Of a stretch of DNA of 54,511 nucleotides, positions 24,088 through 33,612 are shown one piece after another (positions within the stretch are counted from its first letter, which is position 1; every line of letters begins with the position of its first letter). This DNA is from Nitrospira sp. SG-bin2 (GTDB taxonomy: Bacteria > Nitrospirota > Nitrospiria > Nitrospirales > Nitrospiraceae). Below the pieces are notes generated by a model. That model saw only the letters and a list, made by a program, of their open reading frames with translations, did not search any database and was not told where the DNA came from. The translations under genes were made by a program, and so were the position numbers. Where the stretch lies: assembly GCA_002083405.1 (NCBI GenBank), contig LVWT01000030.1, positions 1 through 54,511 of the forward strand, given 5' to 3'.

Positions 24088-25809
24088 ATGCGAACTCTTG
24101 AAGAGATCGCCAATATCAACACATCCGTTGAAGGTTGGCGCCAGGAATTAACGGGGCTTCGGAAAGCGAAGCCAATGGTGACGTTCTACCGAAACAAAGC
24201 GGACGGATCACCGGGACTCGAATACTACGGCCGGGTGGATTATAAGGACGCGATACAAGCATCTTTCCCGTTCAAAAAGAACATCTCCACCCAAGGGGTT
24301 ATACAGCTCCGCTTCGACCATTACATTTCGGAGTGGTTGAGGACTGTCCCGAACGATCCGAATCAATGCAAAAACATCATCATTCGGGTTGACTTTTTTC
24401 GCGGAAAAATGCGCTGGACCGGGCTATTGCATCACTGGTCGATCAAGATGCGTGACCGTGTTCACTTCATGGAGTTCACCTTCAATGATGACCTGCAATA
24501 TTTACAGTTCCTTTTAGGCCCGCCAAACCCTGTATTACCTATCCCGATTTTCCAATTTCCCCGGGTACTCCCTCTAATTGGCCCGGCAAAATGGTGCTGC
24601 TCCACCATGATTCTCCTGAATCTGATAAGGCAGGAGGGTAACCTTTGGCAATTGCCGGATGATCCATTCGATTTGGCCCAATGGTTCTCTGTCTTACCAA
24701 CGGAGTGGAGAAACTGGCAAGTCCATATAAAGGCCAATCCTTTACCTTTCGACGATTCATCTCTGTGGACCATTATAGCCACCCGTATGAATCCCATCGA
24801 CAGTGTTATAGCGGATGCGCTAGAGGATGCGCAGTTAACGCTGAGATACCGCAGGGTGTTTACCGATGAGGGGGAGAACGAAACCGGCATCCTCTTCGTC
24901 GACAGACCGGCTAACGGTGCTTTGGTCTTCGAGATCACCGATGACTCCGCCTACCACGACTCCCTCAACGGCACATTCTTGGGCGGGACAATCGTCCAGG
25001 GGTTCTTCCGAAGCGTCATCCAATACCTCGGTGGGTTCATCGAGGACACCGCAGTCTCGGTTTTGGACAATGAATCCCTCTACCCGGATGAATACTATGG
25101 GCCGGGATTCCTCAACACTTTACCTGTAGCACCGTGGTTGGTTTTCCGAGATAGCACCTATTCACCTATGCAGACCTCGGAATTAACGTGGTCCCCTGCA
25201 ACGGCGAGATCCGTCATCGTGGGTGGGGACAATCCCGCAGCGGACGCGACAGTTAAAGTCCTGATCGAAACAATTGGAAATATCGCCGGCTACTTCCTCC
25301 TCGGCGGCTTCTCCTCTCTGGGTTCGATTATTTCTAGCATAGTGATGCCATTCTTGGTAGGCACGATATTCGCCTGGCTGGAATGGAAGAATGTCGGCCG
25401 AGCAAGAAACCTCGGTTGGGCGCATCTATGGGAACTCTACCAACAGGGCGCGGAAAACAACTCCTGGTCATTAAGTGCTATTGCAGCTATGCGTGGGGGA
25501 TTCCTAGCTTCAAGGAGTGAAACCTCCCACACGGTTTCACTGAACTCGGACCATTGGAGTCTGCCAGGCTGGCATTACCAGGTTGGCACACGTGTTGGAA
25601 CTACTTGTCGTGGAATTCCTAATTTCGTACGGGTGGCGCAAGTCGAGGAATTCATCCCAAGTTGGGGCGGTGACGACGATAAAGCCTTGGATTTCCAAGT
25701 GAAAATCGGGCAGAGCAAAGCCTCGATGTCTACTGGCGAGCGTCTGGCGCGGGTAGTTAAACGAGCTAAAGATGCGCTCTCCAACCTCGGATGCTCGTTC
25801 GTCGTTTAG
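24088..25809 (+). CDS. Minor tail protein (tail-tip, Gp37-like)
   Basis: 573 residues. Actinophage minor tail hallmarks: PMVTFYRNKADGSPGLEYYG, FRGKMRWTGLLHHWSIKMRD, DALEDAQLTLRYRRVF and a long C-terminal part ending in KARVVKRAKDAL-like helix. A hydrophobic segment (GYFLLGGFSSLGSIISSIVM) lies near 410-450. It belongs to the large tail-tip proteins that follow Dit in siphophages; the exact family assignment is from memory. It begins six bases after the TGTTCA array. Confidence 0.85.
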   Translation: MRTLEEIANINTSVEGWRQELTGLRKAKPMVTFYRNKADGSPGLEYYGRVDYKDAIQASFPFKKNISTQGVIQLRFDHYISEWLRTVPNDPNQCKNIIIRVDFFRGKMRWTGLLHHWSIKMRDRVHFMEFTFNDDLQYLQFLLGPPNPVLPIPIFQFPRVLPLIGPAKWCCSTMILLNLIRQEGNLWQLPDDPFDLAQWFSVLPTEWRNWQVHIKANPLPFDDSSLWTIIATRMNPIDSVIADALEDAQLTLRYRRVFTDEGENETGILFVDRPANGALVFEITDDSAYHDSLNGTFLGGTIVQGFFRSVIQYLGGFIEDTAVSVLDNESLYPDEYYGPGFLNTLPVAPWLVFRDSTYSPMQTSELTWSPATARSVIVGGDNPAADATVKVLIETIGNIAGYFLLGGFSSLGSIISSIVMPFLVGTIFAWLEWKNVGRARNLGWAHLWELYQQGAENNSWSLSAIAAMRGGFLASRSETSHTVSLNSDHWSLPGWHYQVGTRVGTTCRGIPNFVRVAQVEEFIPSWGGDDDKALDFQVKIGQSKASMSTGERLARVVKRAKDALSNLGCSFVV

Positions 25810-25890
25810 TGGTTTAACCATAGGTTTATAAGCCAATCTCAACGTCGGCTGAAGTCACAATCTTATTGATAGAATCAAATAGGAGCAGTT

Positions 25891-26358
25891 TTGATTCACC
25901 CACCAGACCCCGAACATCCGCAGGGTATGGCATTCGTCATGGGCGCGGGAATAGTTGATTTCCGACCGGGTAGATCCATTATCAGTGATCGTCAACCCAT
26001 TGCCGTGGTCCAAGCATGGGGTCCCACCTCGGAATTGTGGTGGAAACTCGGTCTGAGATACCACCCCGAATTAGCTACCCATCATCTTAAAGGTGGGGGT
26101 CAATGGTCTCTTGCGGAATTGGTTGAAGGCCCGCCCCCCGCTCCTGAACCTGCGATGACTAACGAACAGATCGCGGAAAAGGTTCTTGAAATAGTCGCCG
26201 AAACTAAACCGGAGTTTGTGCAGAGCATCAAGAATATCCGCGAATCCGGCACTGAGGAACAGAAGGCCGCCGCGCGTAAAAGACTTGAGTCTGAGATGAA
26301 TCGCCTTGGTAGTGAGATCACAGGTCTAGAAGCTTTGACCGAATACTTAGAGGACTAA
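25891..26358 (+). CDS. Minor tail-associated protein, 155 residues
   Basis: TTG start with AGGAG seven bases upstream. N-terminal half is beta-like (GAGIVDFRPGRSIISDRQPI), C-terminal half is a charged coiled coil (NEQIAEKVLEIVAETKPEFV; KAAARKRLESEMNRLGSEIT). Position between two minor tail genes suggests a structural or chaperone role. The gap upstream (25810-25890) carries two small inverted repeats, TGGTT-T-AACCA and TTGAT-AGA-ATCAA, but no clear promoter. Confidence 0.65.
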   Translation: MIHPPDPEHPQGMAFVMGAGIVDFRPGRSIISDRQPIAVVQAWGPTSELWWKLGLRYHPELATHHLKGGGQWSLAELVEGPPPAPEPAMTNEQIAEKVLEIVAETKPEFVQSIKNIRESGTEEQKAAARKRLESEMNRLGSEITGLEALTEYLED

Positions 26359-29300
26359 ATGACCGTCCCACTTCCCGGTGTCCCAACCGGCTTTTCGCTG
26401 GACGGTTGGGATGGGGTCCTCTACAACGGTGCCACTGGCGCCATTTCGGGGATGCAGAATCTCACCGAGAACGCTGTACGTCTCGCGAAAATGGCGGAGA
26501 TCACCGCCAACACTGTTCTCAACACCATTTTGGGTTTGGTGTATCAGGGTTTGAGGGATGGGGTTTCCCTCGCCCTCGCAATTATCGAGGCTATAGCAAC
26601 AAAGCTTTTCGGCCTGATCCCGGGCTTCGATGATGTCGAAACTGTTTTGGCCCAGATTCAAGAGGTCCCCATTTTGGGGGACATTGTTGAGGCCATTACC
26701 GGGGTTGTTGGGGGCACCCTCAGCGACATCGAGGATTGGGCGTTATCCGTCCCCCCTATCGCTGCAATCGTCACGGCTCTAGGCGGTGTGGGGGATGATT
26801 TATCGGCCCTCACAAGCGTTCTCGTCCCCGTTAAAGACACTGTAGATGACGTAGCGGCGCTGATCGTGGGTGTCGGGGGAACAGTCATAGGGGATGTGAC
26901 TGACGCCATCCTAGACGCGGCCGGCACGGCGATAGATGTTGCTGCGGACATCGCAGCCCTCCTAGCGGGTTTAGGTGTTGGGAGCATCGCCGCCCTCATA
27001 TCCGTTCTATCCGGGGCTATATCAACCACCTCCTTTCTCGATCAGGAGATCGCGGATCTTTTCTCTGCGATGTCCGTTGGGTCGGGTGCGGCTTTGGGTG
27101 GGGCGCTTGCTTTAACTGAGGCGTCGCTTTCCGACCTGTACGACGAATGGAACGACCTCCTCGCGGGGATGAGTGAGGCCACGGGTGCGGCTTTAGCCTC
27201 CGCCCTCTCCACTACAGCCTCCGTCGCCACCACAGCCGCTTCCGATGCTGCCGATGCGGTAGCTGATTTAGCCGCATTCCTTGCAGCCACTGGCGAGGCA
27301 GGGTTTGCGGTTCTCGGCGGACTGTTGCAGCAGTTGATCGCATGGCTTTCTGCTATACCGGCAAGCCTTTTATCTGGCGCGCTCCCAACCGGTTTGACGA
27401 TCAGCGGCAACCCGTTGAGCACCATCTTCAATGGCAGTGGCCTGCTTAACGGCTCGCAGATTACGGGCGCTATCAACAGCGCAGCCACGCTGGGTGGGAA
27501 TGCCGTGTCCACCCTGTTTAATGGCTCCGGTCTGATTGCGTCCCAGATAGCCGGCGCACTAAACAACGCGGTCACCATCAACGGCACGTCGTTCAACACA
27601 CTCATCCCATCTGGACAGTTGGCGGCGTCGCAAATATCGGGTGCCCTCAATACTGCGGTAACCGTGTCAGGCACTGCGATAGGGACGCTGCTCCAATACC
27701 TCAGCGGGTCGGGGCAATTCAACGCAGCTCAGCTCACCGGAGCGTTGAATGGGGCCGTTACTTACGGTGGTAATGCCCTCAGCTCGTTGTTGCAGTATCT
27801 AAATGCCTCCGGTCAGTTCAATGCCGCACAATTGACCGGCGCCCTGAATGGCGCTGTCACATTCAGTGGCACTGCATTGACCACCTTGTTGCAGAATCTC
27901 AACAGTAGCGGCCAGTTCGCAGTGGCTGGACTAATTGGTGACATTACCCGTGGAATGTCCACCGACATGCAGGCCGTCATCGACAATTTGGCCAACGCTT
28001 TCACTGGCGGTACCTACGGCATTCCGCAAACCCCCACACCCACCTACGGATCGACCGGCGCGGGTAAAACGTGGTCTAGTGGGAACAATTCGTGGGCGCA
28101 CACGGTGGTGGGGAACGCCATCCTGGTTTTCGTCGTCTACGACGACAACAACGCCATTACCGCACCAACTTTCAGCATCAACGGAACGAACATCCCAGTA
28201 CTGGGGAGTTTCGTCTACAACACCACGGGTGGCCCACCCAACAAGTGGACGTTATCGCTCTACGGGCTGATGGCACCCTCGACTGGGGCTCAAACGGTTT
28301 CGTGCGTTGCAGGTTCCGATGTTCTGTACGCGGCCAACTCGGTCAGTTACAGCGGTGTTTCGAGTTTCGGCACACCAGTCACCAACACCGGGACTGGGAC
28401 CTCCCTTTCGCACACGGTGACAGCCTTAACAAGCGACATTGTGGTCCAGGCGTTCAGTGACTTCCTGCAAACCATGTCCAGCTACAACAGGAATCAGAGG
28501 TCGCTTCAACCGGGGGTCGGTGGGCTCAACCTGGGATTGCTGATCGGTGATGCGTCGATCGGCTCCACCTCGGTCGGTTTTACGGCTACAGGTAGCTCAA
28601 GTGAGACATGGGGGTCTATCGCCGTTCCGGTTCACGGCATAACCACAACCACCCACGCGACGGCGGCAGACATTATCGCCGCACTCTCTAGTGTTCCCGC
28701 CTCAATCCTGACCGGTGCTTTGAATGGTGCAGTCACGTTTGCGGGGACAGCACTGTCGACGCTGCTTCAATATCTGAACTCCTCCGGTCAGTTCAATGCC
28801 GCGCAGTTGCAGGGGGCTTTAGCCGGCGCCGTGACTTTCGGCGGCACGGCGTTGTCGACGCTCCTCCAATACTTAAACAGCTCAGGTCAATTCAACGCAG
28901 CTCAGTTGCAGGGTGCGTTGGCTGGTGCGGTCACCTTTGGCGGTACCGCGTTGAGCACGCTCCTTCAATACCTCAACAGCAGTGGGCAATTCAATGCTGC
29001 TCAGCTTCAGGGCGCACTCGCTGGGGCTGTCACCTTCGGGGGTACCGCCTTATCGACATTGTTGCAATACCTGAACTCGTCTGGCCAGTTCAACGCCGCT
29101 CAATTGCAAGGAACCATCAACAACGCCGTGCAAATAGGAAGCACCGCGTTGAGTTCGATCTTCAACGGTTCTGGCCAGTTCATTGGCGTGTTGAACTCCT
29201 CCGCAACGGGGGCGTTGAACTCCGCAATCACCTATAGCGGTACAGCTTTGAGCACCGTGTTGACGAACATCACCGCCAGCACGGGAGCCATCAACGCTGC

Positions 29301-31530
29301 CGGGTTGACCGGAACCATCAACAATGCCGTGCAGATCGGTAGCGCTGCGCTGAGCACTGTGTTCAACGGTAGCGGTCAGTTCATCGGAGTTCTGAATTCA
29401 TCAGCCACGGGCGCTCTGAACTCGGCAATCACATATGGGGGAACCGCTCTCAGCACGGTACTCACCAACATTACAGCGAGTACAGGTGCTCTAAACGCCG
29501 CAGGCCTGACGGGCACAATCAACAACGCGGTTCAAATCGGTAGTACCGCAATAAGTTCCATCTTCAATGGTTCTGGTCAGTTCATTGGGGTATTGAACTC
29601 GTCCGCGACGGGTGCCCTCAACTCAGCGATCAAGTACGGCGGCACCGCACTCAGTACAGTGCTGACCAACATCACCCCAAGTACCGGGGCGCTGAACGCT
29701 GCTGGGTTGTCGGGGACGATCAATAACGCAGTCCAGATTGGCAGCACCGCTCTCAGTTCAATCTTCAACGGCACCGGGCAGTTTATTGGGGTTCTGAACT
29801 CCTCAGCCACAGGGACGCTCAACGGCGCCATCCTGCTCGGCGGCACCGCACTGTCGACGCTGTCAACCAACTGGAATGGCGCCGTCACCAACATCAACAG
29901 CCTGATCAGCGGTGTCACGGGTGGGTCAACGATCAATGACGTGTTCGGCGCGATCAACGCGGCGACATCGAAGTTCTCATCACTGATTTCTGGATTGGGC
30001 GGCACCGTCATTGGTGATGTAACCACCTACATCACTGGCATCCTGTCAGCGTTGACCGCCCTAAAGAATGGCCTCTCGGGGATCTTCAACCCGCTGCAAG
30101 TTGGGGACGTTTCGCTGCAAAACCTGTTGGCCCAGGTCCAGACTGGTTTGCAGGGGATTTTGCCGCCAGTGTTCGACAACCTCGACGGCACCTTCTCGGC
30201 GTTGACGACCCAGTTGGTCGACAACCTCGACGGCACGTTCTCGTACACGCCAGGCGCGAATCCCGTTCACACCCTCATTGATCAGGCTGACGGCACGTTC
30301 ATGACGGTGGCGCAGTCATTACAGCAGGCGGCGAAAGCTGCGACTTCTCAAGTCGGCAATAACCTGACAGCAGCCGCGAATAACGTTCAGAGCGTTATGA
30401 ATTCGATCGGGGCCAGCTTCGGCGGATTACTTGGTGGATTCGGGGTGACCCCGGCCGTGGCGCACACTGCGGTCGCTGGCGCCGCGAACACTCTGGCTTC
30501 AAACTCGCTGAGCATCACCGAGATTAATGCACTGCTGGCGGCACTATCGAGCGGCGGCGGCACGAATGCCACGGTCAACTTTGGGCCTGAGCCAGATGGT
30601 GCACTTCCCGGCGAGTTCACGGTGATATCCGGGTCGGGCATTGCTGTTAGTGGCGGCAAGGTTGTAGCGACAGCCGCTGTCGAAAAGGTCCGGTACAACG
30701 CGGCGGCAACGCAGACTGATTACCAAAAGGTTTCTGCGGTTTGCACGTCTTCTGGCGATCGAATGGCTCTCTATGGCCGGATGAACTCTGCCGGTGATAC
30801 CTACGTTTTCGCCGAGTACAACAGCGCCGGGGCATGGGCTATAGCGGGACGCGTCTCCGGCTCTTTCACCAACGTATTCCGCGAGGCGGTCACCGACACG
30901 TTGACACCGGGTGCCGTGTACACGCTTGTCTGCGGAGTGGTCGGCGGTAGCGACAGGCAGTTCCAACTGCTGAAAAACGGTACGCCGATGACTTTTTCGT
31001 TTTCCGGCGGCACCACCTTCACTGATACCTCGAATGAGACGTCGCTGGGGACGTCGTTCCGCTACGCCGGATTTGGTGCCGCTGATTACCCATTCTGGAC
31101 GGGAACTGCCAACTATGAAATGTCGATCTGGAGCCTGGTCGAGGGAGCGAACCTCTCCCCGGCCGCGTTTGTCGCCACCAGTGAAACCACCACCTCGACC
31201 AGTTATGCGGACCTGACCACCACCACCGATAACGTCACCATCACCGTCGGGTCCAACGGCATGGCGGAAGTATTTCTCTACTCCGCACTCACCAACAATG
31301 CAGGAATCCCGTACGTCAGCTTTGCCATTTCGGGTGCAACCACCCAGGCCGCCTCCGACACTTACGCCATCGTGTTCAACCCACCCACTGTGAACAGTCC
31401 TGGCGCATACGGCGCATCGTTCCTGCTCACCGGATTAACACCCGGGTCAACAACATTCAAAATGAAGTACCGAGTCACGGCTGGCACCGGCACGTTCGCG
31501 AACCGCCGCATCGCCGTATTGCCGAAATAG
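26359..31530 (+). CDS. Very large repeat-containing minor tail protein
   Basis: 1723 residues. Residues 1-340: Ala/Val/Ile-rich helices. About 345-545: imperfect GALNNAVTxxG-type repeats. About 553-760: beta-sandwich domain (WAHTVVGNAILVFVVYDDNN). From 796: 33-residue repeats, almost identical; from 918 to about 1170: four 67-residue repeats (QFIGVLNSSATGALNSAITY). Then helices, a lectin-like domain at about 1407-1600 (DRMALYGRMNSAGDTYVFAE; YRLQ-type strands) and a terminal beta domain (TITVGSNGMAEVFLYSALTN). The layout suggests an elongated tail fibre or receptor-binding protein. The repeats probably form a beta-solenoid or rod; unproven. Confidence 0.85.
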   Translation: MTVPLPGVPTGFSLDGWDGVLYNGATGAISGMQNLTENAVRLAKMAEITANTVLNTILGLVYQGLRDGVSLALAIIEAIATKLFGLIPGFDDVETVLAQIQEVPILGDIVEAITGVVGGTLSDIEDWALSVPPIAAIVTALGGVGDDLSALTSVLVPVKDTVDDVAALIVGVGGTVIGDVTDAILDAAGTAIDVAADIAALLAGLGVGSIAALISVLSGAISTTSFLDQEIADLFSAMSVGSGAALGGALALTEASLSDLYDEWNDLLAGMSEATGAALASALSTTASVATTAASDAADAVADLAAFLAATGEAGFAVLGGLLQQLIAWLSAIPASLLSGALPTGLTISGNPLSTIFNGSGLLNGSQITGAINSAATLGGNAVSTLFNGSGLIASQIAGALNNAVTINGTSFNTLIPSGQLAASQISGALNTAVTVSGTAIGTLLQYLSGSGQFNAAQLTGALNGAVTYGGNALSSLLQYLNASGQFNAAQLTGALNGAVTFSGTALTTLLQNLNSSGQFAVAGLIGDITRGMSTDMQAVIDNLANAFTGGTYGIPQTPTPTYGSTGAGKTWSSGNNSWAHTVVGNAILVFVVYDDNNAITAPTFSINGTNIPVLGSFVYNTTGGPPNKWTLSLYGLMAPSTGAQTVSCVAGSDVLYAANSVSYSGVSSFGTPVTNTGTGTSLSHTVTALTSDIVVQAFSDFLQTMSSYNRNQRSLQPGVGGLNLGLLIGDASIGSTSVGFTATGSSSETWGSIAVPVHGITTTTHATAADIIAALSSVPASILTGALNGAVTFAGTALSTLLQYLNSSGQFNAAQLQGALAGAVTFGGTALSTLLQYLNSSGQFNAAQLQGALAGAVTFGGTALSTLLQYLNSSGQFNAAQLQGALAGAVTFGGTALSTLLQYLNSSGQFNAAQLQGTINNAVQIGSTALSSIFNGSGQFIGVLNSSATGALNSAITYSGTALSTVLTNITASTGAINAAGLTGTINNAVQIGSAALSTVFNGSGQFIGVLNSSATGALNSAITYGGTALSTVLTNITASTGALNAAGLTGTINNAVQIGSTAISSIFNGSGQFIGVLNSSATGALNSAIKYGGTALSTVLTNITPSTGALNAAGLSGTINNAVQIGSTALSSIFNGTGQFIGVLNSSATGTLNGAILLGGTALSTLSTNWNGAVTNINSLISGVTGGSTINDVFGAINAATSKFSSLISGLGGTVIGDVTTYITGILSALTALKNGLSGIFNPLQVGDVSLQNLLAQVQTGLQGILPPVFDNLDGTFSALTTQLVDNLDGTFSYTPGANPVHTLIDQADGTFMTVAQSLQQAAKAATSQVGNNLTAAANNVQSVMNSIGASFGGLLGGFGVTPAVAHTAVAGAANTLASNSLSITEINALLAALSSGGGTNATVNFGPEPDGALPGEFTVISGSGIAVSGGKVVATAAVEKVRYNAAATQTDYQKVSAVCTSSGDRMALYGRMNSAGDTYVFAEYNSAGAWAIAGRVSGSFTNVFREAVTDTLTPGAVYTLVCGVVGGSDRQFQLLKNGTPMTFSFSGGTTFTDTSNETSLGTSFRYAGFGAADYPFWTGTANYEMSIWSLVEGANLSPAAFVATSETTTSTSYADLTTTTDNVTITVGSNGMAEVFLYSALTNNAGIPYVSFAISGATTQAASDTYAIVFNPPTVNSPGAYGASFLLTGLTPGSTTFKMKYRVTAGTGTFANRRIAVLPK
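28744..29109 (+). repeat. 33-residue protein repeats with shuffled codons
   Basis: 99-bp units at 28744-28842, 28843-28941, 28942-29040 and a partial one from 29041. The first three code for identical residues (GTALSTLLQYLNSSGQFNAA, then QLQGALAGAVTFG). By my count 23 of 33 codons differ between units 1 and 2 and 17 of 33 between units 2 and 3, all silent. Confidence 0.9.
29110..29870 (+). repeat. 67-residue protein repeats
   Basis: 201-bp units start at 29110, 29311, 29512 and 29713 (last incomplete). Units 1 and 2 differ in five residues out of 67 by my reading, while many codons differ silently. The units contain a shortened form of the 33-residue motif (GTALSTVLTNITASTGALNA), so the two families are related. 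Confidence 0.85.
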
Positions 31531-31541
31531 AGAGTAGCGAA

Positions 31542-31955
31542 ATGATCACGCGCACAGCAGGAGTCGAGACAATAGCACTGAAGGTCGAGCCCGCATATCA
31601 GCGGGTGCGGATCGAGGACAGCGACGAATTCTTCATCGGCATAAGGCAAGTCAAAAGCATTGCGCTGGGGTCCGGCCTGATCCACTTCCTCGGAATCGAG
31701 ACGCGAGGCGAAGAAATCGTCGTGAAGTTCACCGACCCCAAGGGGGTGGAAACCGTCGGCGACATCGGAGACAGTATCGTCCTGACATTCCATGGTGATC
31801 AACTTCGAGCCATCGCAATACTCAATGGCCCCAACGGAAAACGCAACAACGCATGCTACTCCGACTCTTTCCCCGGCGATGAAGATGCCATCGAGGTAGC
31901 CGAGCTGGCCCTGGCGGAAGATGAGAAGTTTGCGAACGAGGGCAGCAAATCATGA
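31542..31955 (+). CDS. Tail-region protein of unknown function, 137 residues
   Basis: Beta-rich sequence: VETIALKVEPAYQRVRIEDS, FFIGIRQVKSIALGSGLIHF, GDSIVLTFHGDQLRAIAILN, ending in an acidic helix (DAIEVAELALAEDEKFANEG). No motif recognised. It overlaps the next gene by four bases (ATGA), so it belongs to the minor tail operon. Confidence 0.7.
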   Translation: MITRTAGVETIALKVEPAYQRVRIEDSDEFFIGIRQVKSIALGSGLIHFLGIETRGEEIVVKFTDPKGVETVGDIGDSIVLTFHGDQLRAIAILNGPNGKRNNACYSDSFPGDEDAIEVAELALAEDEKFANEGSKS

Positions 31956-32800
31956 CGCGCGTCCCCACAGGCTCCTTCGACGCGGCGGCGATCATCACCG
32001 CGAGCACCGCCCCCACGATGGGCAACCTCAACCGCTACAACGCGGCCAGCGGCGCACTCACCCCCACCCTGCCCGCGTTGTCCGGCCTTAATGAAGGTTC
32101 GGGCTGCGTAGTGGCGAAGGCATTCACCGACACCACACTGAACTCCGTGACCTTCACCCGAGCTGGTAGCGATACCTTCACCGACGGTCAAACGTCATTC
32201 GCGCTCATCAAGCCTGGCAGTTGGGTTGCGCTACAGGTCATCACGGTCTCGGCAACGAAGTACTGGGCGATCGTCGGCGCGGGCGAGCTTTACCCCCGTG
32301 GCGGGTTGTCCGCGATCAGCGCGCAAGTGGCTCGAACAAACACCACCAGTGCCATAGACGTGGTCACCGCTACTCTGCCTGTGGCGAGCCTGTTCGTCGG
32401 GTCCACCTACCGCGTGGTACTGGACGGGACAATTCAGACCAGCAACGCCGCATCGAGTTCGCTGACGTTCACGCCCTATATCCAGAACACAGCACTGGCG
32501 CAAACGGCGGTCATGGCATCGACTGGCACGGCGAACGCCGCATCGGCGTTCCACCTCGAATTCCTGATCACCGTGCGCTCCACGGGCGCAAGCGGCACCG
32601 CACTGGCAAAACCCCGAGGCGTCATCAACCTGGCCACCACCGGCCTAACTCACCTGGTCAACACCAGCGCGTCCACCACCACTATCGACACCACATCGGC
32701 AGCGGCATCAACAGCGCTCAAGGTCACCGCCCAGTGGGGTGCCACGAACGCGTCGAACAGCTTGCTTGTCGACTTCGCCAGCATTGAACGGGTTATTTAA
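31952..32800 (+). CDS. Minor tail protein / fibre tip
   Basis: 282 residues of Thr/Ser/Ala-rich beta structure (AAIITASTAPTMGNLNRYNA; SVTFTRAGSDTFTDGQTSFA; STYRVVLDGTIQTSNAASSS). The first part looks like a trimeric fibre attachment, the second like a jelly-roll tip. Probably part of the receptor-binding apparatus; inferred from place and composition. Confidence 0.7.
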   Translation: MTRVPTGSFDAAAIITASTAPTMGNLNRYNAASGALTPTLPALSGLNEGSGCVVAKAFTDTTLNSVTFTRAGSDTFTDGQTSFALIKPGSWVALQVITVSATKYWAIVGAGELYPRGGLSAISAQVARTNTTSAIDVVTATLPVASLFVGSTYRVVLDGTIQTSNAASSSLTFTPYIQNTALAQTAVMASTGTANAASAFHLEFLITVRSTGASGTALAKPRGVINLATTGLTHLVNTSASTTTIDTTSAAASTALKVTAQWGATNASNSLLVDFASIERVI

Positions 32801-32809
32801 GGAGCAGAC

Positions 32810-32992
32810 ATGGAAATTATCGATGTGGAAACAGACCCCATTGAGGAACTTACTTACAAGGTTGATGTTTTGACGTGGCTTTATGCGGAACTGATGTACC
32901 GGGTTCGCCTAGCCACAGCTCAACAACTAGTGTCCCGGCCCGATATTCAGCAGAGGCTTCAGGAACTCATCGCCAACAAGTTGACGTTGTGA
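32810..32992 (+). CDS. Small helical protein, 60 residues
   Basis: AAGGAG before the ATG. Sequence MEIIDVETDPIEELTYKVDV followed by helix LTWLYAELMYRVRLATAQQL. Overlaps the next gene by four bases (GTGA). Small proteins of this kind occur between fibre and holin-like genes in actinophages; function unknown. Confidence 0.65.
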   Translation: MEIIDVETDPIEELTYKVDVLTWLYAELMYRVRLATAQQLVSRPDIQQRLQELIANKLTL

Positions 32993-33312
32993 CGACCCTC
33001 GAATTCCTCGCCGCCATATTGGGTGGGGGACTGATCAATCAACTCTTCACGATGCTGGTGAATCGCCGGAAAAACAAACTTGATCAGTTGGCGATGATCG
33101 AGAAAATCTCCGCAGACCTCAGAAAAGAGTTGTTCGACAAATACGAGGAGCGGGGTAAACAGATCACCCTTCTTCGTAGAGCAATCATCAAACTCACCAA
33201 TCTTGTGGATGAGCTTCTTCCTCGGATCAAGGGCTTGACTTTTCACGAAACGCAGAAGTTGAAGGATTGCACCTTGGACACTCGTCTCGCCGGTCTCGCC
33301 GCAGAACTATAA
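32989..33312 (+). CDS. Membrane-anchored coiled-coil protein
   Basis: 107 residues from a GTG start that overlaps the previous stop. One N-terminal hydrophobic segment (LEFLAAILGGGLINQLFTML) then a charged coiled coil (NKLDQLAMIEKISADLRKEL; YEERGKQITLLRRAIIKLTN). This N-anchor plus coiled-coil design fits a small accessory lysis or tail-tip membrane protein; it lacks the second membrane segment of the holin at 37264. Confidence 0.65.
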   Translation: MTTLEFLAAILGGGLINQLFTMLVNRRKNKLDQLAMIEKISADLRKELFDKYEERGKQITLLRRAIIKLTNLVDELLPRIKGLTFHETQKLKDCTLDTRLAGLAAEL

Positions 33313-33316
33313 ATGC

Positions 33317-33332
33317 TACACTTAGTTGGGAG
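33317..33332 (+). promoter_or_regulatory. Possible internal promoter before gene 33340
   Basis: TACACT (33317-33322) is a good -10; the transcript would begin near 33329, next to GGGAG, the ribosome site of the gene at 33340. No -35 seen. Confidence 0.3.
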
Positions 33333-33339
33333 CCATTAA

Positions 33340-33612
33340 ATGGCCAAGACTTTTACGAAAGACCCCGAGGCGATCCTCGACTACTCCGTGGACTGGTCGA
33401 AGTGGCTGGTCTCGGATGACTATTTAGTCCACGCCACCTTCGTTCCCTCGCCGGGGTTATCTGTCATTTCCTCGAATGTGACGGAAACAATCGCAACAGT
33501 GTGGCTTTCCGGGGGTATCGCGGGGCAAACATATTCGGTTACCTGCCACATCACCACCAACGGTGGACGACAGGATGACCGCACCTTTCAAATTCTTGCC
33601 AAGGAAATGTGA
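33340..33612 (+). CDS. Small fibre-associated beta protein
   Basis: 90 residues: KDPEAILDYSVDWSKWLVSD, then strands IATVWLSGGIAGQTYSVTCH and ITTNGGRQDDRTFQILAKEM. The WSKWL...GGxAGxxYxVTxxITTxxGRxDDRTF pattern is a known small phage fibre/tail-associated fold also found outside actinophages. The next gene starts within its stop. Confidence 0.8.
   Translation: MAKTFTKDPEAILDYSVDWSKWLVSDDYLVHATFVPSPGLSVISSNVTETIATVWLSGGIAGQTYSVTCHITTNGGRQDDRTFQILAKEM

Noticed and set aside
28744..29870. CRISPR array
   Set aside because: Regular spacing here is coding repeat structure of 99 and 201 bp with continuous frame; no short conserved repeats with unique spacers.
32221..32787. 188-residue plus-strand ORF in a second frame of the tail gene
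   Set aside because: His/Arg/Gly-rich out-of-frame translation of a Thr/Ser-rich fibre gene; no motif.
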